46,063 nucleotides of DNA from Candidatus Nomurabacteria bacterium RIFCSPHIGHO2_01_FULL_41_71 (GCA_001785355.1 MFTQ01000006.1:1-46063); one strand, 5' to 3'; shown: positions 10,002 to 20,150, numbered from the stretch's first letter. Program-made: numbers and translations. Notes: generated from the letters alone by a model not told the origin.

Positions 10002-10613
10002 ATGTTGAAAAAAATAAAAAACAGAAATAGCGGAATTACTTTGGTTGAAATACTTTTCGCGGTGACAATTTTCACAATCATCGCGGGAGCGCTCGCGTTT
10101 TTCTTAAGAAATATTTTCGTATACAATTCTTTTATTTCATACAGTCTCGCCAACACGAATACCGGAAAACAAATTATGAAAACGATGACGGCCGAAATAC
10201 GTACCGCTGGAACAGCCAATACCGGAGCATACACCATTAGTCTGGCCACGGCAGAAGCTTTCACTTTCTATTCGGATATAGACGGAGACGAACTAAAGGA
10301 AAGAGTCAGATACTTCATGACGGGAACAACATTGCAAAAAGGAATAATAAAACCGACCGGAAGTCCACTATCTTACAATCCGGCCAATGAACAAATTTCC
10401 ACTCTGGCATACAATTTAACGAATTCTTCCATTTTTGAATATTATGATAAAAATTACGACGGAACGACGGCACCATTATCAATCCCGGTGAATATCCCGA
10501 ATATCCGCCTGGTAAAAATATCAATATCCATCGAACAAGATCCCAATCACTCGCCCGTTCCGATGACATTTTCAACTCAAGTGTCAATAAGAAATCTAAA
10601 AGATAATTTATGA
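10002..10613 (+). CDS. Prepilin-like protein (PilW/GspJ-like)
   Basis: NSGITLVEILFAVTIFTIIAGALAFFLRN prepilin cleavage and TM motif. Confidence 0.85.
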   Translation: MLKKIKNRNSGITLVEILFAVTIFTIIAGALAFFLRNIFVYNSFISYSLANTNTGKQIMKTMTAEIRTAGTANTGAYTISLATAEAFTFYSDIDGDELKERVRYFMTGTTLQKGIIKPTGSPLSYNPANEQISTLAYNLTNSSIFEYYDKNYDGTTAPLSIPVNIPNIRLVKISISIEQDPNHSPVPMTFSTQVSIRNLKDNL

Positions 10614-12028
10614 TAAACAAAAAAAAGGGCATAATAATAGTGCAGACTCTGGTTTTTGCCGCAGTAGCCGTGGTGATTATTGGCGCCTTGGGAAGCTGGG
10701 CGGCCACAACCGTCAAAGACAGCAGAATAGCTTTCAATCGCGAACAAGCTTTTCAATCAGCCGAAGCTGGAATTGATTATTACCGCTGGCACCTGGCGCA
10801 TGCGCCTTTGGATTATCAAGACGGCACCGGCACAATCGGACCGTATATTCATATCTTGCAAGATAAAAACGGCGCTGATGTCGGACAATTTTCTTTGGAT
10901 ATAATTCCCCCGCCAGTTGGTTCCACTATTGTCACAATAAAATCAATCGGGTCGTCAAATTCCGATTCGTCCTATGTAAGAAAAATAACAAGCGCGGTAG
11001 CCAAGCCTTCCATAGCGAAATACTCCGTCGCAGGAAATAACGCTATGCGTTTCGGATCAGGCACTGAAATTTTCGGTCCAATACACGTAAATGGCGGAAT
11101 CCGTTTTGATGGGTTGGCGCACAATGTTGTGACCAGCGGAGCGACAACCTATACGGACACAGATAGCGACGCTTGCACCACCAGCAATTCTTATGCCGTG
11201 CATACTTGCCTCTCTCCGCAAGACCCGACATCGCCCGCCGCACTGCCTCCCCGTCCGGATGTTTTTGAAGCCGGACGGCTGATAAGTCAACCAACAATCA
11301 GTTTCTCCAGTTTTACAACAGATCTTTCCACATTAAAATTAAACGCGGTGACAAACGGATTTTATCGAGACGCGGCTGGAAGCGGATTCGTCGGGTATCA
11401 TATCATCCTTAAAACAAATGACACTTTCGATTTATACAAAATAAACAGTTGGGCAGGCTTGGGAAATTGCTCCGGAACCGCTTCCAGTTGGAGTGTCGGA
11501 ACACAAACTCTGCAGGGTAATTATATTTTTCCTTCAAATGGAATAATCTTCATTCAAGATCATGTGGTCATTGACGGACAGATATCGGACGCGCGACTTA
11601 CCATCGTGGCCGCCGTCTTGCCGGTGCCTTCTAATCCGTCAAATTATAAAAATATAATTATTAATAACGATATTTTATACACCAATTATGATGGTACGGA
11701 TGCAATCGGGCTAATCGGACAAAATGGAGTAATGGTCGGAATGACAAGCGAGGATAATTTGAAAATAGACGCGGCGCTGATCGCGCAAAATAACAGAGTG
11801 GGAAGATTTTATTATGTCGGAGGAAGTTGCGCTTGGAAAAATCGCGCCGTGATTTCTCTCTTCGGAATGATCGCTTCATACACTCGGTACGGATTTGCTT
11901 ACACCAACGGCACAGGTTACGCTATCCGAAATATAACTTATGACGCAAATCTGCTGTATGCCCCGCCTCCGAATTTCCCGCTTACTTCCAACCAATACGA
12001 TATTCTCTCATGGCAAGAGGAAAAATAA
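10610..12028 (+). CDS. PilX-like minor pilin / pilus assembly protein
   Basis: KKKGIIIVQTLVFAAVAVVIIGALG hydrophobic N-terminus and EQAFQSAEAGIDYYRW; overlaps the upstream gene (ATGA). Confidence 0.75.
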   Translation: MINKKKGIIIVQTLVFAAVAVVIIGALGSWAATTVKDSRIAFNREQAFQSAEAGIDYYRWHLAHAPLDYQDGTGTIGPYIHILQDKNGADVGQFSLDIIPPPVGSTIVTIKSIGSSNSDSSYVRKITSAVAKPSIAKYSVAGNNAMRFGSGTEIFGPIHVNGGIRFDGLAHNVVTSGATTYTDTDSDACTTSNSYAVHTCLSPQDPTSPAALPPRPDVFEAGRLISQPTISFSSFTTDLSTLKLNAVTNGFYRDAAGSGFVGYHIILKTNDTFDLYKINSWAGLGNCSGTASSWSVGTQTLQGNYIFPSNGIIFIQDHVVIDGQISDARLTIVAAVLPVPSNPSNYKNIIINNDILYTNYDGTDAIGLIGQNGVMVGMTSEDNLKIDAALIAQNNRVGRFYYVGGSCAWKNRAVISLFGMIASYTRYGFAYTNGTGYAIRNITYDANLLYAPPPNFPLTSNQYDILSWQEEK

Positions 12029-12031
12029 AAA

Positions 12032-13246
12032 TTACCCGATATTGCCCAAAATGGAATAAAGCGGCGAGATCATAGAAATAGCGAAAAAGCCGACTCCGGC
12101 TCCGATAACCACCATGAGCAGGGGTTCGATTATGACGGAAAGATTTTTTGTTTTGTTTTCAATTTCTTCCTCATAAAACAAAGCGATATTCAAAAACATA
12201 TCCGAAAGTTTGCCGGTCTCCTCTCCCACCTGCACCATCTCCGACATCATAATCGGATAAAGTTTGGGATTCTGACGGAAAACCTCTGAAAATGAGGTGC
12301 CTTTTTCGATGGCTATTTTTGCGTCTTCCAAAACTTTTTTGTAATAAATATTCTGAACCACATCCTTGGTAATCTCCACGGCTCTTATTATGGACACTCC
12401 GGCCAGAAGAAGGGAGGAGAGGGTGCGGGCAGTGCGAGCGGTGTTCAGTTCTTGAACCATAATACCGATCATGGGAAGCTTGATGGCAATGTAATTTGTA
12501 TATTTGGATACAATCCCAGAACGAAGAAGAGCGAATAACGCGCCGAAAAAAACAAGAAGTATGAGGAAGGTCAGAATCAAGTGATTGGAAAAGAAATTGC
12601 CCATAAAGATCAGCACCCGAGTGGAACGCGGGAGAACCACGCCAAGCTCCTTGAACGTATTCGCCAAAGTCGGCACCACAAAAGCAAACATTAATATTCC
12701 GATAACCAGCATGGCTGATAAAATTACTCCGGGATAAATAAGCGCTCCATGTATTTTCTTGCTGAGTGAATGAGATTTTTCTAGATTGGCTCCGATATCA
12801 GAAAGCACATTCGCCAGATTGCCTGATTCCTCGCCGGAGCGAACCATGGAAATAAAAAGGGGAGAAAAAACGCGCGGAAATTTAGTCATACCCGAGGATA
12901 GGGTGCTTCCCTTATTTATCTCGCTCGCCAAAGAAATAAGGACTTTATTAAAAAACGGATTGCGGGTCTGTTTCATTAAGACTGACAAGGCCCTGGATAG
13001 CGACAACCCCGCGCGGATCATTCCGCTTAAATTTTTAGTAAAAACAATAAGCTCGGCAACACTCACATTGGAAAGAAACCCAAGAAAAAAAGACAAAACC
13101 CTCCAGTTATCCCCTTTTTCATTGATAGATATCGGCGTATGACCTCGCAGACGCAGATCGCGAGCCAGAGCAAACCGATCGGACGCCTCCACGGTTTCCT
13201 CGATGATCTCCCCGGTTTTTGATTTTGCTTTGTAGGAAAAGAGCAT
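12032..13246 (-). CDS. pilC: Type II secretion/type IV pilus inner-membrane protein, GspF/PilC family
   Basis: FTKNLSGMIRAGLSLSRAL, MVRSGEESGNLANVL, MVQVGEETGKLSDM. Confidence 0.93.
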   Translation of the reverse strand: MLFSYKAKSKTGEIIEETVEASDRFALARDLRLRGHTPISINEKGDNWRVLSFFLGFLSNVSVAELIVFTKNLSGMIRAGLSLSRALSVLMKQTRNPFFNKVLISLASEINKGSTLSSGMTKFPRVFSPLFISMVRSGEESGNLANVLSDIGANLEKSHSLSKKIHGALIYPGVILSAMLVIGILMFAFVVPTLANTFKELGVVLPRSTRVLIFMGNFFSNHLILTFLILLVFFGALFALLRSGIVSKYTNYIAIKLPMIGIMVQELNTARTARTLSSLLLAGVSIIRAVEITKDVVQNIYYKKVLEDAKIAIEKGTSFSEVFRQNPKLYPIMMSEMVQVGEETGKLSDMFLNIALFYEEEIENKTKNLSVIIEPLLMVVIGAGVGFFAISMISPLYSILGNIG

Positions 13247-13272
13247 GACTTAATCCATTTACTAATTTTTAT

Positions 13273-15021
13273 TTACTCCGAAACCACTCTGAATACTTCT
13301 TCCAAAGTGGTAACTCCGAGCACCGCCTGAAAAACTCCATCTTCGATCATTGTCATCATTCCCTCTTTTTTCGCCTGGCTTTCTATCTCGTCTTGAGAAG
13401 CGCCGCGGATAATCATTTCCTTGATGCTATTAGTGACCTTCAACACTTCATGCATTCCGGTACGACTACTATATCCATCCGGTGACTCCGGACCGCTTTT
13501 TGGTTTGAAAAAAGGGATTTTCTCCCAGGTCTCGTTCTGTTTCACTATTTTTTCATCTTTAAGAAGAGAAAGCATCCGGTCCAGATCAACAACCTTGCCC
13601 AAACTTTTCAATTCATCTTTGGAAAGAAAATATTTTTCTTTGCTTGAAGTAAGTTTGCGTATCAATCTCTGGGCCGTTATTACCTTTACTGTGGAAATAA
13701 TAAGAAAAGGCTCAATTCCCATGTCTATCAAGCGCGGAATGGATCCGGAAGAAGAATTGGTATGGATAGTGGAAAGCACCAAATGTCCCGTAAGAGACGC
13801 ATTCACCGCCAGTCCGGCTGTTTCCGCGTCTCTTATTTCTCCCACCATGATTATATCCGGGTCTTGGCGCAGAAGCGAACGCAAGCCGTTCGCGAAAGTA
13901 AGTCCGATTTCCGGCTTTACTTGCGTTTGATTTACTCTGGGCATCTGGTATTCGATGGGATCTTCCACAGTAGAGATGTTTACCTCCGGCTTGTTCAAAA
14001 TATCGAGCATGGTATAGAGAGTGGTGGTTTTTCCGCTTCCGGTGGGACCGGTGGCAAGCACCATGCCTGTTTTAAGTTTGAGCGCGATGTGAATTCTCTC
14101 CAGACCTTCCCCATGAAAACCAAGGGTCTCAAGCGAGAAACCATGCGTATTTTCTTTCAAAATTCTGATAACGGTTTTTTCTCCGAAAAAAGTAGGCAGA
14201 GTGGAAACTCGAAAAGAAATTTTTTCTCCGTTCTGGTCAATTTTAAATCTGCCATCCTGGGGCAGGCGTTTTTCATCCAATTTTAAATTGGAAAGCACTT
14301 TGATGCGGGCTGTAATTCCGCTACCGGCGCTTTTGTCAAGCGCCATGGCATCATGAAGTATTCCATCAATGCGATAACGCACCGTCAGATTTTTCTCTCC
14401 GGGTTCTATATGGATATCAGATGCATTCTGGAGAATGGCGTGAAAAATAAGCGAATCGACAATCTTTATCACCGGCAGATCTTCGGCCAGATCTTTAAGT
14501 TCTTTTTCGGATTTTTCGCTTTCTCCCGCTCCGGCGTTTTTGATCGAGGAAGATTCTTTCTGAATAATGTTGTCGAACTCAACCTGCAGACTCTTGCGAT
14601 ACTGCACCAGCACGGAACGGATAGATTCGGCATCGGTTAAGCGCGGAAGTATTTTCAATCCTGATTTTTTCTTGATAAAATCAATTACCGGCAAATCATC
14701 CACATCCAGCATGGCGACTTCCAGGCCTATCTCGCTTTTTTTATAGGCAATAATATTGTAATTGCGAGCAATGGGTTCGGGGATCAGAGAGAGCACGGGA
14801 AAATCCACCTTTGCGCTTGAAAGATTGATGAAGGGGATACCCAAAGTATAAGCCTCCATCCTTCGAAGATCGGTTTCTGAAATTTTTCCATCAGAAAGCA
14901 GAATATCTCCGATTTTTTGTTTTTTCTTTTCCGCTTTTTTTTGAGCTTCTTCAAACTGCGTCCGGGTCACCAGCCCGGAATCCAGTATGATTTTTTTGAG
15001 CTGTTCCTCGTTGATTTGCAT
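13273..15021 (-). CDS. pilB: Type IV pilus assembly ATPase PilB/GspE
   Basis: GPTGSGKTTTLYTMLD (Walker A), VEDPIEYQMPRVNQTQV, LRSLLRQDPDIIMVGEIRDAETA, HLVLSTIHTN. Confidence 0.95.
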   Translation of the reverse strand: MQINEEQLKKIILDSGLVTRTQFEEAQKKAEKKKQKIGDILLSDGKISETDLRRMEAYTLGIPFINLSSAKVDFPVLSLIPEPIARNYNIIAYKKSEIGLEVAMLDVDDLPVIDFIKKKSGLKILPRLTDAESIRSVLVQYRKSLQVEFDNIIQKESSSIKNAGAGESEKSEKELKDLAEDLPVIKIVDSLIFHAILQNASDIHIEPGEKNLTVRYRIDGILHDAMALDKSAGSGITARIKVLSNLKLDEKRLPQDGRFKIDQNGEKISFRVSTLPTFFGEKTVIRILKENTHGFSLETLGFHGEGLERIHIALKLKTGMVLATGPTGSGKTTTLYTMLDILNKPEVNISTVEDPIEYQMPRVNQTQVKPEIGLTFANGLRSLLRQDPDIIMVGEIRDAETAGLAVNASLTGHLVLSTIHTNSSSGSIPRLIDMGIEPFLIISTVKVITAQRLIRKLTSSKEKYFLSKDELKSLGKVVDLDRMLSLLKDEKIVKQNETWEKIPFFKPKSGPESPDGYSSRTGMHEVLKVTNSIKEMIIRGASQDEIESQAKKEGMMTMIEDGVFQAVLGVTTLEEVFRVVSE

Positions 15022-15070
15022 TTGCCGCTATTATAGCAAGAAACGGGACACGCGAACAGGCAATCAATAC

Positions 15071-15099
15071 TTGCATTGAAAGAAACCTTGTGATATGAT
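15071..15099 (+). promoter_or_regulatory. Predicted nusA promoter
   Basis: TTGCAT-17 nt-TATGAT with extended TGA upstream of the -10. Confidence 0.6.
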
Positions 15100-15112
15100 G
15101 ATGATCATACAG

Positions 15113-15140
15113 GTCCTGTCGCAACAGGGCTTTTATTTTT
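15113..15140 (+). terminator. Intrinsic-terminator-like hairpin in the nusA leader
   Basis: ggtcctgt-cgca-acagggc stem-loop followed by ttttattttt; lies between promoter and nusA ATG. Confidence 0.65.
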
Positions 15141-15156
15141 AACAAAAAACAATATC

Positions 15157-16365
15157 ATGTTGGATCTAAAAACATTCAAGTCTGCTCTGGAGCAACTAGA
15201 AGAGGAAAGAAAAATTCCAAAAGAAAAAATATTGGACGCTATCGAGGCCGCCATGGCGGCGGCCTACAAGAAAGACTACGGCAAGCGTGGCCAGATTATC
15301 CGCGCCAAGTTCGACCTTGAGACCGGCAAAACAGAATTCTTCCAAATAAAAATCGTGGTAGATGAAAGCATCGCCAAATTGGAAAACATCGATGGTAAAG
15401 AAAAAGATCTTTCAGCTGTGAACTGGGCGAAAGATGATGAGCGCGTGCATTTCAACGGCGAACACCACATCCTGCTCGAAGACGCCAAAAAAATTAAAAA
15501 GGGAGTAGAGCTCAATGATGAAATAATCTTTCCGCTCGAAACAAAAGAAGATTATGGACGTATCGCCGCCCAAACCGCCAAACAAGTTATCATTCAAAAA
15601 ATCAGAGAAGCCGAGAGAACATCCATTATAGATGAATACGGCACAAAGGAAGGAGAGATCGTAGCTGGCATCGTGCAGAAAATGGAAAGAGGAAATGCGT
15701 ATGTGGATTTCAGCCGAGCCACCGGCATCCTTCCAGCCGAAGAACAAATTCCGGGAGAATATCTGGAAAGAGGAGCGCGGGTGCGAACATATCTTTATTC
15801 GGTAGAAGACACTCCGAGGGGTATCAATCTGCGCCTATCCCGCACTCATCCAAAATTTATAGAAAAATTATTCGCCCAAGAAGCCCCGGAAATAAAAGAC
15901 GGAGTAGTAGAGATAAAATCCATCGCCAGAGAACCCGGATCTCGCTCAAAAATCGCGGTCCATTCGAGCGATGAACACATTGATCCGGTCGGATCATGCG
16001 TGGGCCAAAAAGGCACTCGGGTAAACACTGTCACCAACGAACTTGGAGGAGAAAAAATAGATATTATTCCATGGTCCGCAGACCCGAAAATTTTCGTAAC
16101 CAATGCTCTCTCTCCCGCCAAAGTGCTTTCCATAGACATAGATGAAGCGGAACGCAAAGCCATTGTGGAAGTTTCCGAAGATCAGCTTTCGCTCGCCATA
16201 GGCAAAGGCGGGCAAAATGTCCGCCTAGCCGCCAAACTTACCGGTTGGAGAATAGACATCAAGGGCGACAAAAAAGAAGAACAAGCGGTGAAAATTATGG
16301 AAGAGAAAACTGAAGAAGAATCTGCGAATAATGCCGCGCCAAGCGTTGCGGAAGAAAAAGAATAA
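15157..16365 (+). CDS. nusA: Transcription termination/antitermination protein NusA
   Basis: N-terminal domain plus S1 and KH domains: DPVGSCVGQKGTRVNTVTNELGGEKIDIIPWS, SLAIGKGGQNVRLAAKLTGWRIDI. Confidence 0.96.
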   Translation: MLDLKTFKSALEQLEEERKIPKEKILDAIEAAMAAAYKKDYGKRGQIIRAKFDLETGKTEFFQIKIVVDESIAKLENIDGKEKDLSAVNWAKDDERVHFNGEHHILLEDAKKIKKGVELNDEIIFPLETKEDYGRIAAQTAKQVIIQKIREAERTSIIDEYGTKEGEIVAGIVQKMERGNAYVDFSRATGILPAEEQIPGEYLERGARVRTYLYSVEDTPRGINLRLSRTHPKFIEKLFAQEAPEIKDGVVEIKSIAREPGSRSKIAVHSSDEHIDPVGSCVGQKGTRVNTVTNELGGEKIDIIPWSADPKIFVTNALSPAKVLSIDIDEAERKAIVEVSEDQLSLAIGKGGQNVRLAAKLTGWRIDIKGDKKEEQAVKIMEEKTEEESANNAAPSVAEEKE

Positions 16366-16381
16366 AGCTACAATAAATAGT

Positions 16382-16966
16382 ATGGCAAACATCAATCATA
16401 AACCTTCCAAATATATGCTTAATCTTTTGCATGTCCTTCCCGCTTTGGTGGAAGGGAAAAAAGATGTCGTGAACGCTATTGTTGAAATAAATTCCGGGAC
16501 TATCAATAAATACGAAACAATCACCGAGTCCGGCCAGCTCAAGCTGGACCGTGTCGGCTATTCTTCGCTCGCCTATCCGTTCGCTTACGGGGCAATCCCG
16601 CAAACTTGGGATTACGATGGCGACCCCTTGGATGTTGAAATTGTAAATGTCATTGAGCCCCTGGTTCCCGGCTGTTTGGTAGAGGCACGTGTTATCGGCG
16701 TGATGAAGTTCGAAGACGGGGGCGAAGTGGATGATAAAATCATCGCTGTTCTCTCGGATGACCGCAGAAGTGACCATATCCAATCGGTGGAGAATTTGGG
16801 CGAGCAATTCAAAAAAGAAACCACTTATTATTGGGAACACATAAAATATTTAAAGAAACCGGGCACCGGCGTGACGAAAGGTTTCTTTGACAAAGAAGAA
16901 GCAATCAAGGTCATTAAGGAATGCGAAAAAAGATACGGGGAGATTTACGCCAAAAACCTTGAATAA
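16382..16966 (+). CDS. ppa: Inorganic pyrophosphatase
   Basis: YSSLAYPFAYGAIPQTWDYDGDPLDVEIV; start MANINHKPS at 16382 with TACAAT 7 nt upstream. Confidence 0.92.
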   Translation: MANINHKPSKYMLNLLHVLPALVEGKKDVVNAIVEINSGTINKYETITESGQLKLDRVGYSSLAYPFAYGAIPQTWDYDGDPLDVEIVNVIEPLVPGCLVEARVIGVMKFEDGGEVDDKIIAVLSDDRRSDHIQSVENLGEQFKKETTYYWEHIKYLKKPGTGVTKGFFDKEEAIKVIKECEKRYGEIYAKNLE

Positions 16967-17024
16967 TAAAGATTTTGGATTATAATATATGTGTGTTTGA
17001 CTATTATTAATAATTTTAAACAAT

Positions 17025-17882
17025 ATGAGCTATTCTAAAAAAGTTTTATTGGCAGGTGTAACTCTTTCCGTAATTTTACTCTCTGCTCCCGTCATGGCGG
17101 AAGAACAAAATACTGATTCAACGGCCGAAACACCGGAAAAAGTAAGGACGCCTTGGATAGACTATAAAACAGAGACAGAAGTCAGGGCGGAAGCATTGAA
17201 AAAAAAGAAGGTCGAAGCGGAAGCCGCCAGGATGGAGTTGCAAAAGAAAAGAGAGGAAACTAAAAATACAATAAAAGAAACTAGAGAGACAACCAGGGCG
17301 GAAATAGAGGTAAAGCGTAAAGAGATTCGCGCGGCGCTTGAAGCCAAGAAAGAAGAAGTAAAAGAAAAGAGAGAGGTTTTGAGAGAAGAAGCAAGGATAA
17401 AAATGGAGGCTTTAAAGCTAAAGATTAAAGAAGAAAAAGATTTGGTAAAAGCAAAAATCCAAGGAACCAGAATAGCTGTGAGGGAAAAAGCGCTGGAGAG
17501 ATTTGACGGAGCGATAGAGAGAATACTCGCGCTAAAAAATAAAGTGGCTACTCATATAGAAAAATTGAAGGCAGGGGGTGTGGATGTCGGGACGGCAGAA
17601 ACTCTGATGGCAACGGCGGAACTTAAACTCGAAGAAGCGAAAGCAAAAATAGCCGAAGCTAATGCTCTTCTATCATCTTCGGCTGAAGAAATAGGAGCAA
17701 ACAGCAGAGAAAAATTAATAATTCTCGCAAAAGAAACACAAGCTTTGATTAAGGAAGTTCATCAAACACTCAATGATGCAGTCAAAGCTCTAAGGGAGGC
17801 GTTAAAAATAAAAATGGAAACAAGGGCAAACATGAAAGAAAACAATACTTCTGCCACGGAAACATCCACGGAAACCAATTAA
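17025..17882 (+). CDS. Secreted/periplasmic coiled-coil protein of unknown function
   Basis: Signal peptide MSYSKKVLLAGVTLSVILLSAPVMAEE followed by a long Lys/Glu heptad-rich segment. Confidence 0.75.
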   Translation: MSYSKKVLLAGVTLSVILLSAPVMAEEQNTDSTAETPEKVRTPWIDYKTETEVRAEALKKKKVEAEAARMELQKKREETKNTIKETRETTRAEIEVKRKEIRAALEAKKEEVKEKREVLREEARIKMEALKLKIKEEKDLVKAKIQGTRIAVREKALERFDGAIERILALKNKVATHIEKLKAGGVDVGTAETLMATAELKLEEAKAKIAEANALLSSSAEEIGANSREKLIILAKETQALIKEVHQTLNDAVKALREALKIKMETRANMKENNTSATETSTETN

Positions 17883-17906
17883 AAAATAATTAAAATAAAT
17901 AAATTT

Positions 17907-18146
17907 ATGGAACCGGAAAAAAAATCAAGAGGAGTAGTGTGGGTATTAATAGCTATAATAGTGATCATTCTGATTGTGAGTGGAATTTATATATCTCAAT
18001 CTGGTATAAAAAACATAGAATACGAATACACGCCAACCACAGAAACAGAAATTAAAAGTGAAGAGCTAAAAGAAATTGATGCATTGGAGGCGGATCTAAT
18101 GGAGGTTGATACTGAAACGGGTGTTGATATAAATGCAATATACTAA
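17907..18146 (+). CDS. Small single-pass membrane protein, unknown function
   Basis: VVWVLIAIIVIILIVSGIYI TM segment and acidic tail; overlaps the tig start. Confidence 0.65.
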   Translation: MEPEKKSRGVVWVLIAIIVIILIVSGIYISQSGIKNIEYEYTPTTETEIKSEELKEIDALEADLMEVDTETGVDINAIY

Positions 18147-19176
18147 CAAAAAGCTTCCAAAAAGCGAGATAAAAATAGAAGGAGAACTGGAGACTGATTT
18201 GTTTGAAACTTATTTCGGCAAAGCACTCCGAAAAATCGGCCAGACACTGGAACTAGATGGATTTAGAAAAGGTAAAATACCCGAGAATGTTATCCTTTCC
18301 AAAGTACCGGAAATCCGCATTCTGGAAGAAATGGCGGAGCTTGCCCTCTCTGAACACTATCCGAAAATAATCGAGTTGGAGAATTTGGATCCGATCGGGC
18401 GACCGGATATCGCGATTACAAAATTAGCGCGCAAGAATCCGCTTGGATTCAAGATCAAAGTAGTGGTAATGCCGGAGATAAAACTTCCCGATTATAAAAA
18501 AATTGCCAAGAAAATTGTGGACGATATCTCGCCCACCGAAAAAGAGACCGCGGTATCGGATGAAGAACTGGAAAACACTATTGTGGATATTAGAAAATCC
18601 AGAGCGCCTAAAAAACACATCACAAACCCCGATTTGGAGACGTCGGACGTCTCCAACTTGCCCGAATTCAACGACGAATTTGTAAAATCTCTTGGGTCAT
18701 TTACAGACATAGAAGACTTTAAGATTAAACTGCGAGAAAATATAAAACTGGAAAAACAAAATCAAGCAAAAGAAAAAACTCGGTTAAAAATAATTGAAGA
18801 AATAATAGAAAAGAGCGAACTCGAAGTGCCGGATATTTTGATCGAGATTGAACTCGACAAGATTTTATACCGGATGGAGTCCGACATCACCCAAATGGGA
18901 CTCCAATTTGAAGACTATTTAAAACACTTAACCAAAACAAAAGAAGACTTGAGAAAAGACTTCAGAAATGACGGCGAAAAGAAAGCCAAACTCACCTTAA
19001 TCCTAAACGAAATAGCCAAAGTGGAAAAAATAATAGCCGACGAAAAGCAAGTAGCGCGCGAAGTCGCCCAAATTCTAGAACACTATAAAGAAGCCGACCC
19101 CGATCGCGCCCGAGCGCATGCCGAAGAAGTCCTCACCAACGAAAAAATATTTCAGTTTTTGGAGAGTCAAACTTAA
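18133..19176 (+). CDS. tig: Trigger factor lacking the FKBP PPIase domain
   Basis: Ribosome-binding signature GFRKGKIPENVI; C-terminal arm LPEFNDEFVKSLGSFTDIEDFKIKLRENI; no PPIase segment between them. Confidence 0.88.
   Translation: MQYTNKKLPKSEIKIEGELETDLFETYFGKALRKIGQTLELDGFRKGKIPENVILSKVPEIRILEEMAELALSEHYPKIIELENLDPIGRPDIAITKLARKNPLGFKIKVVVMPEIKLPDYKKIAKKIVDDISPTEKETAVSDEELENTIVDIRKSRAPKKHITNPDLETSDVSNLPEFNDEFVKSLGSFTDIEDFKIKLRENIKLEKQNQAKEKTRLKIIEEIIEKSELEVPDILIEIELDKILYRMESDITQMGLQFEDYLKHLTKTKEDLRKDFRNDGEKKAKLTLILNEIAKVEKIIADEKQVAREVAQILEHYKEADPDRARAHAEEVLTNEKIFQFLESQT
18634..18656. repeat. Family B RAYT-type palindrome, in frame inside tig
   Basis: ttggagacgtc-g-gacgtctccaa; differs from 43408-43432 by a paired (compensatory) change tgtaga/tctaca to tggaga/tctcca. 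Confidence 0.8.
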
Positions 19177-19185
19177 ACAGCATTA

Positions 19186-19209
19186 GCGCGCAGTCGCGCG
19201 CTAATTAAG
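19186..19209. terminator. Perfect hairpin between convergent tig and pyrB
   Basis: attagcgcgc-agtc-gcgcgctaat. Confidence 0.6.
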
Positions 19210-19218
19210 ATAAAATTA

Positions 19219-20145
19219 CTACATTCCCATTGAATATAAAAGTAATGCCATTCGCACATATAATCCGTTTTGAGCTTGATCAAAATAAAGAGCGTTGGGT
19301 AGAGCATCTACCCCAAGCTCTATCTCATCGATTCTCGGAAGCGGATCCAAAATCATGGTTTTACTCCCCTCCACCAATTTTCGGGTAATTACAAAATCCC
19401 TGCGATATTTTTCGAATTCGTTTTTATCTTTAAACCTTTCCTCCTGTAAACGGTTGGCGTAAAAAATATCGTAGTCCTGCCATCTATCTAAATTAGATAT
19501 AACTTCAAATCTGGCTCCTCGCTTTTCCAAATCCTTCAAAAATTCGGGCAAGGGCGCTAGGGCCTCTGAGCACACAAAAGTGAAACGATTATTTTTATAG
19601 TGGGTGAGCAACAGAGCTAAACTTCTGATTGTGCGCGAATGTTTCGGGTCAAAACCGAAGGCAATATTCAAATCGTCCAACCGGCCGAGACGCTTTTTAA
19701 TCGTGTACAAATCCAAAACAGCCTGGGTCGGATGCTCGTTGCCTCCGTCACCCGCATTTATGACCGGTTTTTTTGCGACTTCGGCGGCTAGAGAAACCGA
19801 TCCGGCTCGGGGGTGTCGCATCACCATGAGATCAGCGTAACTCAAAATCATTCTGGCCGTATCTTCTATGCTTTCACCCTTATGAACCGAGAAATCTAGG
19901 GCAGCATTTTCGGCTGAAATTATTTGCGCGCCAAGTTTGAGCGCGGCAGCTGAAAAAGACAAACGGGTGCGGGTTGAAGGCTCAAAGAATATGCAGGCTA
20001 CGATTTTATTTGTCAAAAGTTTTTTTACCTCGCCGCTCTTGCATTCTTTTTCCATCACTTCGGTTCTCTGGAGAATATTTTCCAAATCTTCTTTATTGAA
20101 TTGACCGGCAGTCAGTATATGCTTCACACTTGTATTTATCGCCAT
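19219..20145 (-). CDS. pyrB: Aspartate carbamoyltransferase catalytic subunit
   Basis: FFEPSTRTRLSFSAAA, MRHPRAGS, NAGDGGNEHPTQAVLDLYTI, LPRIDEI. Confidence 0.96.
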   Translation of the reverse strand: MAINTSVKHILTAGQFNKEDLENILQRTEVMEKECKSGEVKKLLTNKIVACIFFEPSTRTRLSFSAAALKLGAQIISAENAALDFSVHKGESIEDTARMILSYADLMVMRHPRAGSVSLAAEVAKKPVINAGDGGNEHPTQAVLDLYTIKKRLGRLDDLNIAFGFDPKHSRTIRSLALLLTHYKNNRFTFVCSEALAPLPEFLKDLEKRGARFEVISNLDRWQDYDIFYANRLQEERFKDKNEFEKYRRDFVITRKLVEGSKTMILDPLPRIDEIELGVDALPNALYFDQAQNGLYVRMALLLYSMGM

Positions 20146-20150
20146 AAATA

